A stretch of DNA of 46,806 nt from an uncultured Coprococcus sp. (lineage in GTDB: Bacteria > Bacillota > Clostridia > Lachnospirales > Lachnospiraceae). Location of the stretch: the NCBI GenBank assembly GCA_934247115.1, contig CAKQIY010000017.1, forward strand, positions 1-46,806, in the 5' to 3' direction. Position numbers and translations under genes: made by a program. Positions 1 through 8,176 of the stretch are shown piece after piece. Every line of letters starts with the position of its first letter. Position 1 is the first letter of the stretch. The notes under the pieces were generated by a model that saw nothing but the letters and a program-made list of their open reading frames with translations, had not been told where the DNA came from and did no database searches.

Positions 1-72
1 CAGCAGAAGGCAATCAAAGCTCGTGGTAGAATTGATATGTTTAATAAGAAGTATGGCGTTCAGGCCAACTAA
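1..72 (+). CDS. rpmE: 50S ribosomal protein L31, C-terminal end (partial)
   Basis: The first 23 codons up to a TAA stop read as the C-terminus of bacterial L31; the stretch ending RIDMFNKKYGVQAN matches the family's conserved GR(I/V)DxFxKKYG tail. L31 is a small protein of the large ribosomal subunit that helps bridge to the small subunit. The zinc-binding Cys motif, if present, lies upstream of the window, so C+ or C- type cannot be decided. A strong terminator follows directly, so this is the end of a transcript. rpmE next to yqhQ/prmC/prfA is a common clostridial order. Confidence 0.85.
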   Translation, partial: QQKAIKARGRIDMFNKKYGVQAN

Positions 73-82
73 TAAAATTATG

Positions 83-123
83 ACAGCTTGAGGTTATTAA
101 AAATAATCTCAAGCTGTTTTTTT
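83..123 (+). terminator. Rho-independent terminator after rpmE
   Basis: A 16-bp stem (83-98 with 102-117, one G-U pair) has a 3-nt A loop and is followed by a run of six or more T. It ends the rpmE transcript just before the GTG start at 138. Confidence 0.9.
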
Positions 124-137
124 ATGAGGAGATAAGC

Positions 138-1106
138 GTGAAGAGAGTAAAAATTGGCGGACAGGCTGTCATGGAAGGTGTAATGATGAAGAATGGGGAC
201 AGATACGCCGTTGCAGTTAGAAAGCCTGATAAAGATATAGAGATCAAGGTTGTGGACTATGTGTCTGTGGGCTCTAGAAGTGCCTTTTTCAGAATACCAA
301 TCATAAGAGGTGTTGTGAATTTTGTGGAGTCTCTGGTCATAGGCGTCAAGACGCTTATGTATTCCGCAACATTTTTTGATGAGGAGGAGCCTGAGGACAA
401 GGCAAAGGCAGATGAAGATAAGCATGGACGAAAGTCTAAGGAGAAGTCTCCCGAGCAGAAAAAGAGGGAGGATGACCTGACCATGATAGGTACGGTTGCT
501 TTCTCGCTTATTTTTGCCATAGCTTTATTTATGATGCTCCCGGCCTTTATTGGAGAACTTATAGATTGTGTTATAGACAACAGGATACTTATGTCCGTAA
601 TAGAAGGCGTTCTAAGACTTGCAATATTCCTTGGATATGTTGCGATAATATCGCTTATGAAGGATATACAGAGAGTGTTTATGTATCACGGGGCAGAACA
701 CAAGACTATCAATTGTTTTGAAGCCGGAGTGCCGCTTACACCTGAGAATGTAAAGAAGTACTCGAGATATCACAAGAGATGTGGAACAAGTTTTCTGTTC
801 ATAGTAATGATAATAAGTATCATAGTATTTATGTTTATAAGTGCGGATACAGCATGGCTCAGACTTATTATAAGGCTTCTGCTCATACCGGTTATAGCCG
901 GTATATCATATGAATTCATCATGTTCGCGGGCAGAAGCGATTCAAAGATAGCGAACATCATGTCAGTACCGGGTATGTGGGTACAGAGACTCACCACAAG
1001 AGAACCGGATCTGGACATGATAGAGGTTGCAATAAAGTCTGTGGAGGCAGTGATTAACTGGCAGGAATATCAGGAAGCCATGCACAGAGGAGAGATAGAG
1101 AATTAG
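138..1106 (+). CDS. yqhQ: DUF1385 family membrane protein (YqhQ-like)
   Basis: 322 aa, matching the DUF1385/YqhQ family. The N-terminus carries the family hallmark IGGQAVMEGVMM (about residues 6-17), and the middle has MYHGAEHKTINCFE followed by HKRCGTSF, the conserved His/Glu/Cys patch of the family. A charged, Glu/Lys-rich insertion lies near residues 80-112. Four or more hydrophobic segments follow, so it is an integral membrane protein. The start is GTG at 138 with a GAGGAG ribosome binding site a few bases upstream. Biochemical function is not known. The conserved polar motif near the membrane suggests an enzyme or metal site, but that is inference. It sits 14 nt upstream of prmC and is probably co-transcribed with prmC-prfA. 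Confidence 0.9.
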   Translation: MKRVKIGGQAVMEGVMMKNGDRYAVAVRKPDKDIEIKVVDYVSVGSRSAFFRIPIIRGVVNFVESLVIGVKTLMYSATFFDEEEPEDKAKADEDKHGRKSKEKSPEQKKREDDLTMIGTVAFSLIFAIALFMMLPAFIGELIDCVIDNRILMSVIEGVLRLAIFLGYVAIISLMKDIQRVFMYHGAEHKTINCFEAGVPLTPENVKKYSRYHKRCGTSFLFIVMIISIIVFMFISADTAWLRLIIRLLLIPVIAGISYEFIMFAGRSDSKIANIMSVPGMWVQRLTTREPDLDMIEVAIKSVEAVINWQEYQEAMHRGEIEN

Positions 1107-1120
1107 ACAGGGATTGTATC

Positions 1121-1975
1121 ATGAAGCTGAATGAACTTATAAATCAGGCGCAGCTGCAGCTGGAGAAACACGGTGTACCAGATTCGGATGTGGATGCAGA
1201 TATATTGTGGCGGTATGTATCAGGGATGAACAGACTGGATATGATCAATTCCAGATATGAAGAGATAGATGCTGCTGTGGCACGACGTTACATGGAAGCT
1301 GTTGACAGGCGCTGTGACAGAATACCGCTGCAGTATATAACAGGCGAGCAGAACTTTATGGGCTTTGACTTTGATACATCAGAGAATGTCCTGATCCCAA
1401 GAATGGATACGGAGACACTGGTTGAGACTGCACTGAAGCTCGCTGGAGATAAGCTTGAACTTGAGGTGTTGGATATGTGCTGTGGTTCAGGCTGCATAGG
1501 TATATCATTTGGACTTATGAGACCGGACAGTAGAGTAGTTCTTGCTGATGTATCATATGCTGCACTTGATCTGACGGGACGCAACATACATAAGCTGTGT
1601 GCAGGGGCAGACAGGTTTGAAGTTGTCAGATCAGATATGTTTGGCAGCATTTGTGGAAAGTATGACCTTATTCTGTCTAATCCACCATATATACGAAGTG
1701 ATGTGATACCCACATTGATGCCGGAGGTAAGGGATCATGAGCCGTTGCTTGCACTTGACGGAATGGAAGATGGGTTGTATTTTTATAGAATAATAGCTGA
1801 TAAGGCGAGAGAATATATAAAGGATGAAGGATATGTTGTATTCGAGATTGGCAATGATCAGGCAGAAGATGTACAGCACCTCTTTGTAGATTCAGGTTAT
1901 GACGATGTACATGTTGTGCAGGACCTGAGTCGTAATGACAGGGTTGTGTATGGAAGATATAAGAGAAGTAACTGA
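1121..1975 (+). CDS. prmC: Peptide chain release factor N5-glutamine methyltransferase
   Basis: 284 aa, normal length for PrmC/HemK. It transfers a methyl group from SAM to the glutamine of the GGQ motif in release factors RF1 and RF2. The N-terminal helical domain (about 1-85) is followed by a class I methyltransferase fold with the SAM loop LDMCCGSGCIGIS (117-129) and the catalytic NPPY motif (187-190) that holds the Gln side chain. Its substrate RF1 is encoded by the next gene, 47 nt downstream, the usual pairing. Start ATG at 1121; upstream spacing from the DUF1385 gene is 14 nt, consistent with an operon. Confidence 0.95.
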   Translation: MKLNELINQAQLQLEKHGVPDSDVDADILWRYVSGMNRLDMINSRYEEIDAAVARRYMEAVDRRCDRIPLQYITGEQNFMGFDFDTSENVLIPRMDTETLVETALKLAGDKLELEVLDMCCGSGCIGISFGLMRPDSRVVLADVSYAALDLTGRNIHKLCAGADRFEVVRSDMFGSICGKYDLILSNPPYIRSDVIPTLMPEVRDHEPLLALDGMEDGLYFYRIIADKAREYIKDEGYVVFEIGNDQAEDVQHLFVDSGYDDVHVVQDLSRNDRVVYGRYKRSN

Positions 1976-2022
1976 ATATTGTCTGTATAGCAGACCACTA
2001 ATTGATATAGAGAGGTAATATT

Positions 2023-3099
2023 ATGTTTGATAGATTAGAAGAACTTGTAGATAAGCTGGATACCATCAACAATCAGCTCTCAGATCCTGATGTAGTGTCG
2101 GATCAGAATAAATTCAGAAAGCTGATGAAGGAGCAGAGTGACCTTTCACCTATAGTAGAGAAATATCACGAGTACAAGGATGCAAAGACAACAATAGAGG
2201 AGAGTCTTGAGATTCTTGAGGAAGAGAATGACGAAGAACTCAGAGAGATGGCCAAGGAGGAGATGAACGACGCAAAGTCCAGACTTGAGACCATAGAGCA
2301 GGAACTCAAGATACTGCTTCTTCCAAAGGATCCGAATGATTCCAAGAATGTTATCGTGGAGATACGTGCCGGTGCAGGCGGCGACGAGGCTGCTCTTTTT
2401 GCATATGAGATATACAGAATGTATCAGAAATATGTTGACCAGTTCAAGTGGAAGGTTGAACTTATGAGTGTCAATGAGAATGGTATAGGAGGCTTCAAGG
2501 AGGCTGTATTCATGATCACGGGTGATGGAGCATACTCAAAGATGAAGTATGAGAGTGGTGTTCACAGAGTACAGAGGATCCCAAAGACTGAGTCAGGCGG
2601 AAGGATCCATACATCAACAGTTACAGTTGCCGTTATGCCGGAGGCTGAGGAGGTTGATGTTGAAATCAACGACAACGACATCAGAATCGATGTCATGAGA
2701 GCTTCAGGAAATGGTGGACAGTGTGTCAATACAACTGATTCAGCTGTCAGACTTACACATATACCTACTGGTATCGTTATCTACAGCCAGACAGAGAAGT
2801 CACAGCTTCAGAATAAGGCTAAGGCATTTGCATTGCTGAGATCGAAGTTGTATGATATGGAGCTTCAGAAGCAGCATGACGCAGAGTCTGCAGACCGTAA
2901 GAGCCAGATAGGAACCGGAGACAGATCAGAGAAGATCAGAACATATAACTTCCCTGAAGGAAGAGTAACAGATCACAGGATAAAGCTCACATTATACAAA
3001 CTTGATCAGATAATGAATGGTGATCTCAACGAACTTATAGATAGTCTTATAGCAGCTGACCAGACAGCGAAGCTGGCACAGGTGAATGAGGAGGCTTAA
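2023..3099 (+). CDS. prfA: Peptide chain release factor 1
   Basis: 358 aa, full length for RF1. It reads UAA and UAG in the ribosomal A site and triggers peptide release. It shows an N-terminal coiled-coil domain, the GAGGDEAALFAYE segment, RIPKTESGGRIHTS, and the peptidyl-hydrolase loop with GGQ near residue 230. The residues around GGQ are GNGGQCVN, so Cys follows where many bacteria have His or Ser. RF1 rather than RF2 is favoured because no programmed frameshift is needed and the gene is next to prmC. ATG start with GAGAGG upstream. It is followed after 1 nt by hisC, whose ribosome binding site lies inside the last prfA codons, suggesting translational coupling. Confidence 0.95.
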   Translation: MFDRLEELVDKLDTINNQLSDPDVVSDQNKFRKLMKEQSDLSPIVEKYHEYKDAKTTIEESLEILEEENDEELREMAKEEMNDAKSRLETIEQELKILLLPKDPNDSKNVIVEIRAGAGGDEAALFAYEIYRMYQKYVDQFKWKVELMSVNENGIGGFKEAVFMITGDGAYSKMKYESGVHRVQRIPKTESGGRIHTSTVTVAVMPEAEEVDVEINDNDIRIDVMRASGNGGQCVNTTDSAVRLTHIPTGIVIYSQTEKSQLQNKAKAFALLRSKLYDMELQKQHDAESADRKSQIGTGDRSEKIRTYNFPEGRVTDHRIKLTLYKLDQIMNGDLNELIDSLIAADQTAKLAQVNEEA

Positions 3100-3100
3100 T

Positions 3101-4159
3101 ATGGCAGCATGGAGTGACAATATAAGAAAAGTAGAACCATACGTTCCTGGCGAGCAGCCAAAGGATACAGATGTTATCAAGCTCAATACCAACGAGAATC
3201 CTTATGGACCTTCTCCGAGGGTCAAGGACATCATGCAGGATGCGGATGCACTCAGACTGTATCCTGATCCTACTGCATCGATACTGGTTGATGCTATTGC
3301 TGAGTATCATGGTGTAGATCCGTCGCAGGTGTTTGTGGGAGTTGGATCGGATGATGTGCTTGCTATGTCATTCCTTACATTTTTTAATTCCGACAAGCCG
3401 GTGCTTTTCCCGGATATTACATATTCTTTTTATGATGTATGGGCAGAATTGTTCAGGATACCGTTTGAAAGACCAGCTCTGGATGACAGCTTTAGACTTG
3501 TGAAGGAAGACTATTTCAGAATAAATGGTGGAATCGTATTTCCTAACCCGAATGCCCCTACAGGCATATATGAGGATATAGCTGATGTGGAGGATATCAT
3601 CAGTCATAACAGGGATTCAATAGTTATAGTAGATGAGGCTTATATAGATTTTGGCGGTGAGTCAGCGCTGGGATTGATAGATAAGTATGACAACCTTGTG
3701 GTTGTAAGAACATTTTCAAAGTCAAGATCCATGGCAGGTCTCAGAATTGGATATGCAGTCAGCAACCCTGTACTCATCAAGGCTTTGAATGATGTTAAGT
3801 ATTCATATAATTCGTACACGATGAACAGACCATCACTCATAATGGGCACTGAGTCGGTGAAGGATGATGAATACTTCAGGGCAACGATTGCAAAGGTGGT
3901 TGCAACCAGGGAAAGATTCGTGGAGGCTATAAAACCATTGGGATTTACATGCCTTGAGTCTTCCGCCAACTTTGTATTTGCAACACACGACACCATCCCT
4001 GCAAGGGATATATTTGAGGCTGCCAAGAAGGCGCATATATATGTGAGATACTTTGACAAGCCGCGTATTGACAACTATCTCAGAATATCCATAGGTACAG
4101 ATGAAGAGATGGACGCATTTGTCAGCTTCCTGACAAAGTATGTTCAGGATGCCAGATGA
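3101..4159 (+). CDS. hisC: Histidinol-phosphate aminotransferase
   Basis: 352 aa class I/II PLP aminotransferase of the HisC family. It converts imidazole-acetol phosphate and glutamate to histidinol phosphate. It has the N-terminal LNTNENPYGPSP signature, a PNPNAPTG motif, VDEAYIDF, and the PLP-binding Lys in RTFSKSRSMAGLRIGYA near residue 206, with YLRISIG at the end. An ATG at 3086 is also in frame, but ATG 3101 has GAGGAGG 6 nt upstream and lies just after the prfA stop, so 3101 is preferred. No other his genes are near, so it is a solitary copy. It could also act on tyrosine or phenylalanine, as some HisC paralogues do. A strong terminator follows. Confidence 0.9.
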   Translation: MAAWSDNIRKVEPYVPGEQPKDTDVIKLNTNENPYGPSPRVKDIMQDADALRLYPDPTASILVDAIAEYHGVDPSQVFVGVGSDDVLAMSFLTFFNSDKPVLFPDITYSFYDVWAELFRIPFERPALDDSFRLVKEDYFRINGGIVFPNPNAPTGIYEDIADVEDIISHNRDSIVIVDEAYIDFGGESALGLIDKYDNLVVVRTFSKSRSMAGLRIGYAVSNPVLIKALNDVKYSYNSYTMNRPSLIMGTESVKDDEYFRATIAKVVATRERFVEAIKPLGFTCLESSANFVFATHDTIPARDIFEAAKKAHIYVRYFDKPRIDNYLRISIGTDEEMDAFVSFLTKYVQDAR

Positions 4160-4203
4160 TCGTGCCCATTACTTGTAGCAGATAGTTTTATAACAGATAT
4201 TAC

Positions 4204-4252
4204 ATCCCACATCCAGACGGATATGTAACGTAGTCTGGATGTGGGATTTTCT
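4204..4252 (+). terminator. Rho-independent terminator after hisC
   Basis: A perfect 15-bp inverted repeat (4204-4218 with 4233-4247) is followed by TTTTCTT. It closes the prfA-hisC transcript. Confidence 0.9.
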
Positions 4253-4310
4253 TATGTCGGGCCATGCCATTATAAAGCGCAGGATTCCACGTATAAGCGC
4301 GCCAAATCTA

Positions 4311-4339
4311 TTGAATTGCCATGTCCATTCAGATAAAAT
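4311..4339 (+). promoter_or_regulatory. Sigma-A promoter for the DUF5688 gene
   Basis: TTGAAT (4311-4316), a 17-bp spacer and TAAAAT (4334-4339). It lies downstream of the hisC terminator and about 75 nt ahead of the preferred DUF5688 start. The in-frame ATG at 4321 falls inside the spacer and so cannot be the usual start. Confidence 0.65.
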
Positions 4340-4368
4340 TCACCCATGAAATATTTCACAAAAACAAT

Positions 4369-4380
4369 CGAAACGTTTCG
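4369..4380. promoter_or_regulatory. Perfect 12-bp palindrome, candidate operator
   Basis: CGAAACGTTTCG is a perfect inverted repeat centred about 35 bp downstream of the -10 box at 4334-4339, in the leader of the DUF5688 gene. The central CG and flanking AAA/TTT resemble operators of LacI-family repressors. No LacI-type gene is in this window, so the cognate regulator is unknown. Confidence 0.4.
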
Positions 4381-4413
4381 TTTGATCCAATTACAAGAAA
4401 AAAGGAGAAACGA

Positions 4414-5313
4414 ATGAAATTTGACGAATTCACAGCAAAGGTTGTAGATGGGATTAAGGTGAGGATGCTTGAGGCAGGATATGAGCCTGAGATCAGAACG
4501 GATAAGATACTTAAAAACAATGGGATACTGCTCACGGCTCTCAACATAAGGATGAAGCAGGATGATGTCTGTCCTACGATATATCTTGAGCCGTTTTACA
4601 GGGACTGCACCCGTGGCAGAAGCATTGATTCAATAGTGGATGAGATATTGAAACTTCATCGCAGCAGATATGCGGACAGTGCTGTGTCCATGAAAAATGT
4701 ACTTGATGAGAAGGATGTACTGGACAACATCATATTGAGACTGGTGAACAGAGAAAAAAACAGAGAGATACTGGAGACGGTGCCATACATAGAGTTCCAG
4801 GATCTTGCTGTAACCTTTAGGAGAGTCATAACCTTGAATGACACAGGGCTTGCCAGCACACTGGTGACCATGAAGGATATTAAGAGATGGGGAATAGATA
4901 TAGATCATATGTATCGCAAGGCACTTGAGAATACACAGAGGATGCTTCCGCCTGTGCGCAGAAGCCTTTTTGAAATTCTGAAAGACAGGTGTACATTCCC
5001 TGGCGTGTCATTGCCTGAGGATGCAAAGGATGATCTGTACATCATGACCAATGAATATGATATAAATGGTGCGACAGTCATACTGTATGAGGATATGCTT
5101 GATGCATGTGCGCGCGAGCTTGATGATGATATATATGTGCTGCCGTGCAGTGTGCATGAGCTGCTGTATATAGGGGCTCATGCAGGCTATGACGGAGACT
5201 ACCTGAGGGAACTTGTGCGCGAGGCAAATACATCGGCTATAGGACCAATGGATTATCTGTCGGGAAGTGTATATCTGTACAGAAGATCGGATGGAAGTCT
5301 TACAAGAATATAG
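4414..5313 (+). CDS. DUF5688 family protein
   Basis: 299 aa soluble protein that matches the DUF5688 family, which I know mainly from Lachnospiraceae and relatives, often in several copies per genome. Family-like segments are NNGILLTALNIR...PTIYLEPFY in the first third, a central VPYIEFQDLAV, and the C-terminal NGATVILYEDMLD...YVLPCSVHELLYI. No catalytic motif, signal peptide or membrane segment is visible, and the function is unknown. The reading frame is open from 4321, but ATG 4414 has AAAGGAGAAA 4-10 nt upstream and lies after the promoter at 4311, so 4414 is chosen. It stands alone between a terminator and the tetR promoter, which suggests independent regulation. Confidence 0.85.
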   Translation: MKFDEFTAKVVDGIKVRMLEAGYEPEIRTDKILKNNGILLTALNIRMKQDDVCPTIYLEPFYRDCTRGRSIDSIVDEILKLHRSRYADSAVSMKNVLDEKDVLDNIILRLVNREKNREILETVPYIEFQDLAVTFRRVITLNDTGLASTLVTMKDIKRWGIDIDHMYRKALENTQRMLPPVRRSLFEILKDRCTFPGVSLPEDAKDDLYIMTNEYDINGATVILYEDMLDACARELDDDIYVLPCSVHELLYIGAHAGYDGDYLRELVREANTSAIGPMDYLSGSVYLYRRSDGSLTRI

Positions 5314-5363
5314 GATCAGATATGATGATATATAACGGGACATTGACAAAAATACATGATAAT

Positions 5364-5380
5364 ATCTGATGTGATCAGAT
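5364..5380. promoter_or_regulatory. Inverted repeat, candidate TetR operator
   Basis: ATCTGA, 5 nt, TCAGAT: a perfect 6-bp arm dyad of 17 bp. Size and symmetry fit a TetR-family operator, and it lies about 40 bp upstream of the promoter of the tetR-like gene. A related half (GATCAGATATGATGAT) occurs near 5313-5328. Autoregulation is inference. Confidence 0.35.
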
Positions 5381-5420
5381 GGTGAAGTGGTCTGTGAGAA
5401 AAGAGTGGCAACATGTAAGG

Positions 5421-5449
5421 TTGACAAAATATATCCCATGACATAGAAT
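5421..5449 (+). promoter_or_regulatory. Near-consensus sigma-A promoter for the TetR-receiver pair
   Basis: TTGACA (5421-5426), 17-bp spacer and TAGAAT (5444-5449), about 50 nt upstream of the TTG start at 5499. This is one of the best promoter matches in the window. Confidence 0.7.
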
Positions 5450-5498
5450 AAAATCAGTGTTCTAAGGGCTAAATTATGTGTAATGGGAGGAACGGACA

Positions 5499-6086
5499 TT
5501 GGAGGATAGTTATATTTCGTATAGAGATAAAATTGTCGCTTCAGCTATCGAACTGATCGGAGATTTGGGATTGCATGCTCTTACACCGAAGAACCTTGCG
5601 CGTAAGCAGAACATTTCAGACACATTGATATATAAGTACTTTGGAGGAATTGATGAAGTCCTTATAGCTGTTGTCAATGAGTATGCGGCATTTGATATTA
5701 ATATCCAGAGGACTGTTGAACGTCTGGATGGTTCGTATATGGACAAAATCAAGTATTATGCTGACACATATGCAACATATTATGATAATTATATTGGTAT
5801 GGGGGCTATAATGTTGCACTATGAGGAGCTGCTGCATATGTCAGAGACCAGGGAGATTATTTCTGAATGTATGCTGAAACGAAACGACTTTGTCTGTTCA
5901 CTGTTTCAGGGAGCTGTAGACAGTAAAGAGATAAGGCCTGTATTTTCACCGAAAGAACTGACTCTTATGTTCAATGGTATTTTCACAGAGGGGTTACTTG
6001 AACGTAGGAATCAATATTCGAGGAAGAGTTTTCGTGTAGAAGTAAAAGAGATGATTGGTCATCTGGAAAAGGTGCTTAGGCTGTAG
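5499..6086 (+). CDS. TetR/AcrR family transcriptional regulator
   Basis: 195 aa. Residues about 6-55 form a TetR-type helix-turn-helix (IVASAIELIGDLGLHALTPKNLARKQNISDTLIYKYFGGIDEVLIAVV), with the typical YKYF recognition-helix end. The rest is a helical ligand/dimer domain with no recognisable subfamily. The start is TTG at 5499 with GGGAGG 8 nt upstream; there is no in-frame ATG nearby. It has its own near-consensus promoter and a possible operator. Unlike most TetR genes, it is not beside a transporter or enzyme. The only co-directional partner, 17 nt downstream, is a single-domain receiver. Target genes are unknown. Confidence 0.85.
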   Translation: MEDSYISYRDKIVASAIELIGDLGLHALTPKNLARKQNISDTLIYKYFGGIDEVLIAVVNEYAAFDINIQRTVERLDGSYMDKIKYYADTYATYYDNYIGMGAIMLHYEELLHMSETREIISECMLKRNDFVCSLFQGAVDSKEIRPVFSPKELTLMFNGIFTEGLLERRNQYSRKSFRVEVKEMIGHLEKVLRL

Positions 6087-6103
6087 ATTAGGGAGGTATT
6101 ATC

Positions 6104-6499
6104 ATGAGAATATTAATAGCTGAGGATGATGTGGCAAATGCAAAGTTTTTGTCAAAATATTTGAGTAAGTTTGGAGACGTTGTTATAACACCTGATGGAA
6201 TAGCTGCTGTTGATGAATTTGTCAATGCACTTGAGAAGGGTGAGATGTTTGAGCTGGTATGTCTGGATATCATGATGCCAAAGATTGACGGATATAAGGT
6301 ACTGGCATCTATACGAAGTGCTGAGAGAAAACATGGAGTATCCAGAATGCTCAGATCAAAGGTTATTATGACAAGCGCACTTGATGAGGCAAGCTTTGAC
6401 AGTAATCTTGCCAGTGATGATTATGATGATTACATATGTAAGCCAATCGATATCATGAAGTTTAATGATATGCTGAAGAAGCTGGATATTATAAAGTAG
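6104..6499 (+). CDS. Stand-alone response-regulator receiver domain (CheY-like)
   Basis: 131 aa, a single receiver domain with no output domain. Key residues are present: acidic pair in AEDD (7-9), phospho-acceptor Asp55 in CLDIMMPKIDG, Thr90 in VIMTSA and Lys113 in CKPID. It should be phosphorylatable. No histidine kinase or chemotaxis gene is nearby, so its partner kinase and downstream target are unknown. It could be a phosphate sink, a CheY, or a Spo0F-like relay protein. GGGAGG upstream of the ATG at 6104; only 17 nt separate it from the TetR gene, so the two are likely co-transcribed. Confidence 0.88.
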   Translation: MRILIAEDDVANAKFLSKYLSKFGDVVITPDGIAAVDEFVNALEKGEMFELVCLDIMMPKIDGYKVLASIRSAERKHGVSRMLRSKVIMTSALDEASFDSNLASDDYDDYICKPIDIMKFNDMLKKLDIIK

Positions 6500-6513
6500 A
6501 ATAGGCAAGCTCA

Positions 6514-6545
6514 CGAAGCCCGTTATTTGAAGATATCGGGCTTCG
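6514..6545 (+). other. Stem-loop between receiver gene and rarA
   Basis: A 9-bp perfect stem (CGAAGCCCG with CGGGCTTCG) has a 14-nt loop. The bases after it (AGTTGTCTTTAC) are only partly T-rich, so it may be a weak terminator or a leader element of rarA. Confidence 0.4.
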
Positions 6546-6570
6546 AGTTGTCTTTACAGGGTATATTGAT

Positions 6571-7887
6571 ATGGATTTATTTGATTTTATGAGAGAGAAC
6601 AGTCCAGAGGATGATTCACCTCTGGCAAAGAGACTGAGACCTAAGAGTCTGGATGATGTAGTGGGACAGGAGCATATCATCGGACGGGATAAGCTGCTTT
6701 ACCGGGCGATCAAGGCTGACAAGATAAGCTCGCTTATATTCTATGGACCGCCGGGAACAGGCAAGACCACGCTGGCTATGGTCATTGCCAATACGACTAA
6801 GGCACAGTTCAGACAGCTCAACGCAACAACTGCAGGCAAGAAGGATATGGAGCAGGTGGTTGCAGAGGCCAAGGATACTAAGGCCATGTATGGGAAAAGA
6901 ACTATATTGTTCATAGACGAGATACACCGGTTCAATAAGTCACAGCAGGATTATCTGCTTCCGTTTGTGGAGGATGGAACGGTGATACTTATAGGTGCAA
7001 CTACTGAGAATCCGTACTTTGAAGTGAACGGGGCTCTCATATCCAGATCTCATATATTCGAACTGCATCCGTTGTCAAAGGAGGATATCAGGAAACTGAT
7101 ACACAAGGCTGTGTATTCTGAGGAGGGCATGGCGGCATTTGATGCAGAGATAGATGATGATGCTGAGGATTTTCTGGCAGATATGGCATCAGGGGATGCC
7201 AGGAGTGCGCTCAATGCTGTCGAGCTGGGCGTGTTATCGACTGAGAGAAGTGAGGATGGCAAGATACATATCACTCTGCCTGTTGCGGAGGAATGTATTC
7301 AGAAGAGAGCTATAAGGTATGATAAGGATGGTGACAATCATTACGATATCATATCGGCGTTTATCAAGAGTATGCGTGGCTCTGATCCGGATGCTGCGAT
7401 ATTCTATCTGGCCAAGATGCTATATGGAGGCGAGGACATCAAATTCATAGCACGCAGGATCATGATATGCGCAAGCGAGGATGTGGGCAATGCTGATCCC
7501 AACGCCATAGTTGTAGCTTCTGCCTGCGCACAGGCGGTTGAGCGTGTGGGGATGCCTGAAGCCCAGATTATACTGGCACATGCGGCATCCTATGTGGCGT
7601 GTGCGCCGAAGAGCAATTCGGTGGTGAATGCGATATTTGAGGCTATGGATGTGGTCCGGAATCAGGATACGGGCGCAGTTCCAGTGTATCTGAGGGATGC
7701 ACATTATGGAGGCGCGGCAAAGCTTGGACATACCGGATATAAGTATGCCCATGATTATCCGAATCATTATGTGGAGCAGCAGTATCTGCCGGATAAGATA
7801 GCAGGTACGGTGTTCTACGAGCCATCTGACAATGGTTATGAGAAGGATATAAAGGATTATTTTGACAGGATAAAGAACAGAGACTGA
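6571..7887 (+). CDS. rarA: Replication-associated recombination protein A (RarA/MgsA AAA+ ATPase)
   Basis: 438 aa, usual length. It is an AAA+ clamp-loader-like ATPase related to Mgs1/WRNIP1 that acts at stalled replication forks. It shows the N-terminal PLAKRLRPKSLDDVVGQEH signature, Walker A GPPGTGKTT (59-67), Walker B ILFIDEIHRFNKSQQD, sensor GATTENPYFEVNGALISRS, and the C-terminal tetramerisation region ending in DYPNHYVEQQYLPD. It is followed 10 nt later by a small membrane protein gene. The start is ATG 6571; the ribosome binding site is weak (ACAGGG about 12 nt upstream). Confidence 0.95.
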   Translation: MDLFDFMRENSPEDDSPLAKRLRPKSLDDVVGQEHIIGRDKLLYRAIKADKISSLIFYGPPGTGKTTLAMVIANTTKAQFRQLNATTAGKKDMEQVVAEAKDTKAMYGKRTILFIDEIHRFNKSQQDYLLPFVEDGTVILIGATTENPYFEVNGALISRSHIFELHPLSKEDIRKLIHKAVYSEEGMAAFDAEIDDDAEDFLADMASGDARSALNAVELGVLSTERSEDGKIHITLPVAEECIQKRAIRYDKDGDNHYDIISAFIKSMRGSDPDAAIFYLAKMLYGGEDIKFIARRIMICASEDVGNADPNAIVVASACAQAVERVGMPEAQIILAHAASYVACAPKSNSVVNAIFEAMDVVRNQDTGAVPVYLRDAHYGGAAKLGHTGYKYAHDYPNHYVEQQYLPDKIAGTVFYEPSDNGYEKDIKDYFDRIKNRD

Positions 7888-7897
7888 AGAGGCTGAT

Positions 7898-8125
7898 ATG
7901 AGTATAATAAAGAGAGTGGCGGCGATAAGCCTTGCGGTGATACTTGCAGGTCTGTATATCGCAACATTTGTAATGGCTGTAACCGGAAGTGAATACGTTA
8001 TGGGGATGATTTTTCTCGATGTTGTTATTCCTGTTCTGTGCTGGGGTGTGAGCCTGATCGCCCGGGTGCTCAGAAGGACTGGTAATGATATGGCTAACAA
8101 GGATAAAGATGTTGAAAAAAAATAA
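7898..8125 (+). CDS. Small two-helix membrane protein, unknown function
   Basis: 75 aa. Hydrophobic segments span about residues 6-28 and 35-58, followed by a basic RRTGNDM and a charged Lys/Asp/Glu tail. GAGGCTG precedes the ATG at 7898. I do not recognise a named family. Short proteins of this form are frequent next to rarA in related genomes, but that is recollection and not shown here. It is likely translated with rarA (10-nt gap). Confidence 0.65.
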   Translation: MSIIKRVAAISLAVILAGLYIATFVMAVTGSEYVMGMIFLDVVIPVLCWGVSLIARVLRRTGNDMANKDKDVEKK

Positions 8126-8130
8126 ATAAT

Positions 8131-8158
8131 TTGATATACTCTTAAAAGTTTATAAAAT
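8131..8158 (+). promoter_or_regulatory. Sigma-A promoter for the SEC-C protein gene
   Basis: TTGATA (8131-8136), 16-bp spacer and TAAAAT (8153-8158), 18 nt ahead of the ATG at 8177. This leaves a leader of only about 10-12 nt containing AGAGGTAGATGAG. Confidence 0.5.
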
Positions 8159-8176
8159 ACTTAAGAGGTAGATGAG

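Noticed and set aside
1981..1995. Small hairpin (GTCTG/CAGAC) between prmC and prfA
   Set aside because: Only 5 bp and no T tract; too weak to call.
7420..8100. A 226-residue minus-strand frame opposite the end of rarA and the small membrane protein
   Set aside because: Antisense to conserved rarA; it matches nothing known and its composition is that of a reverse-frame shadow.
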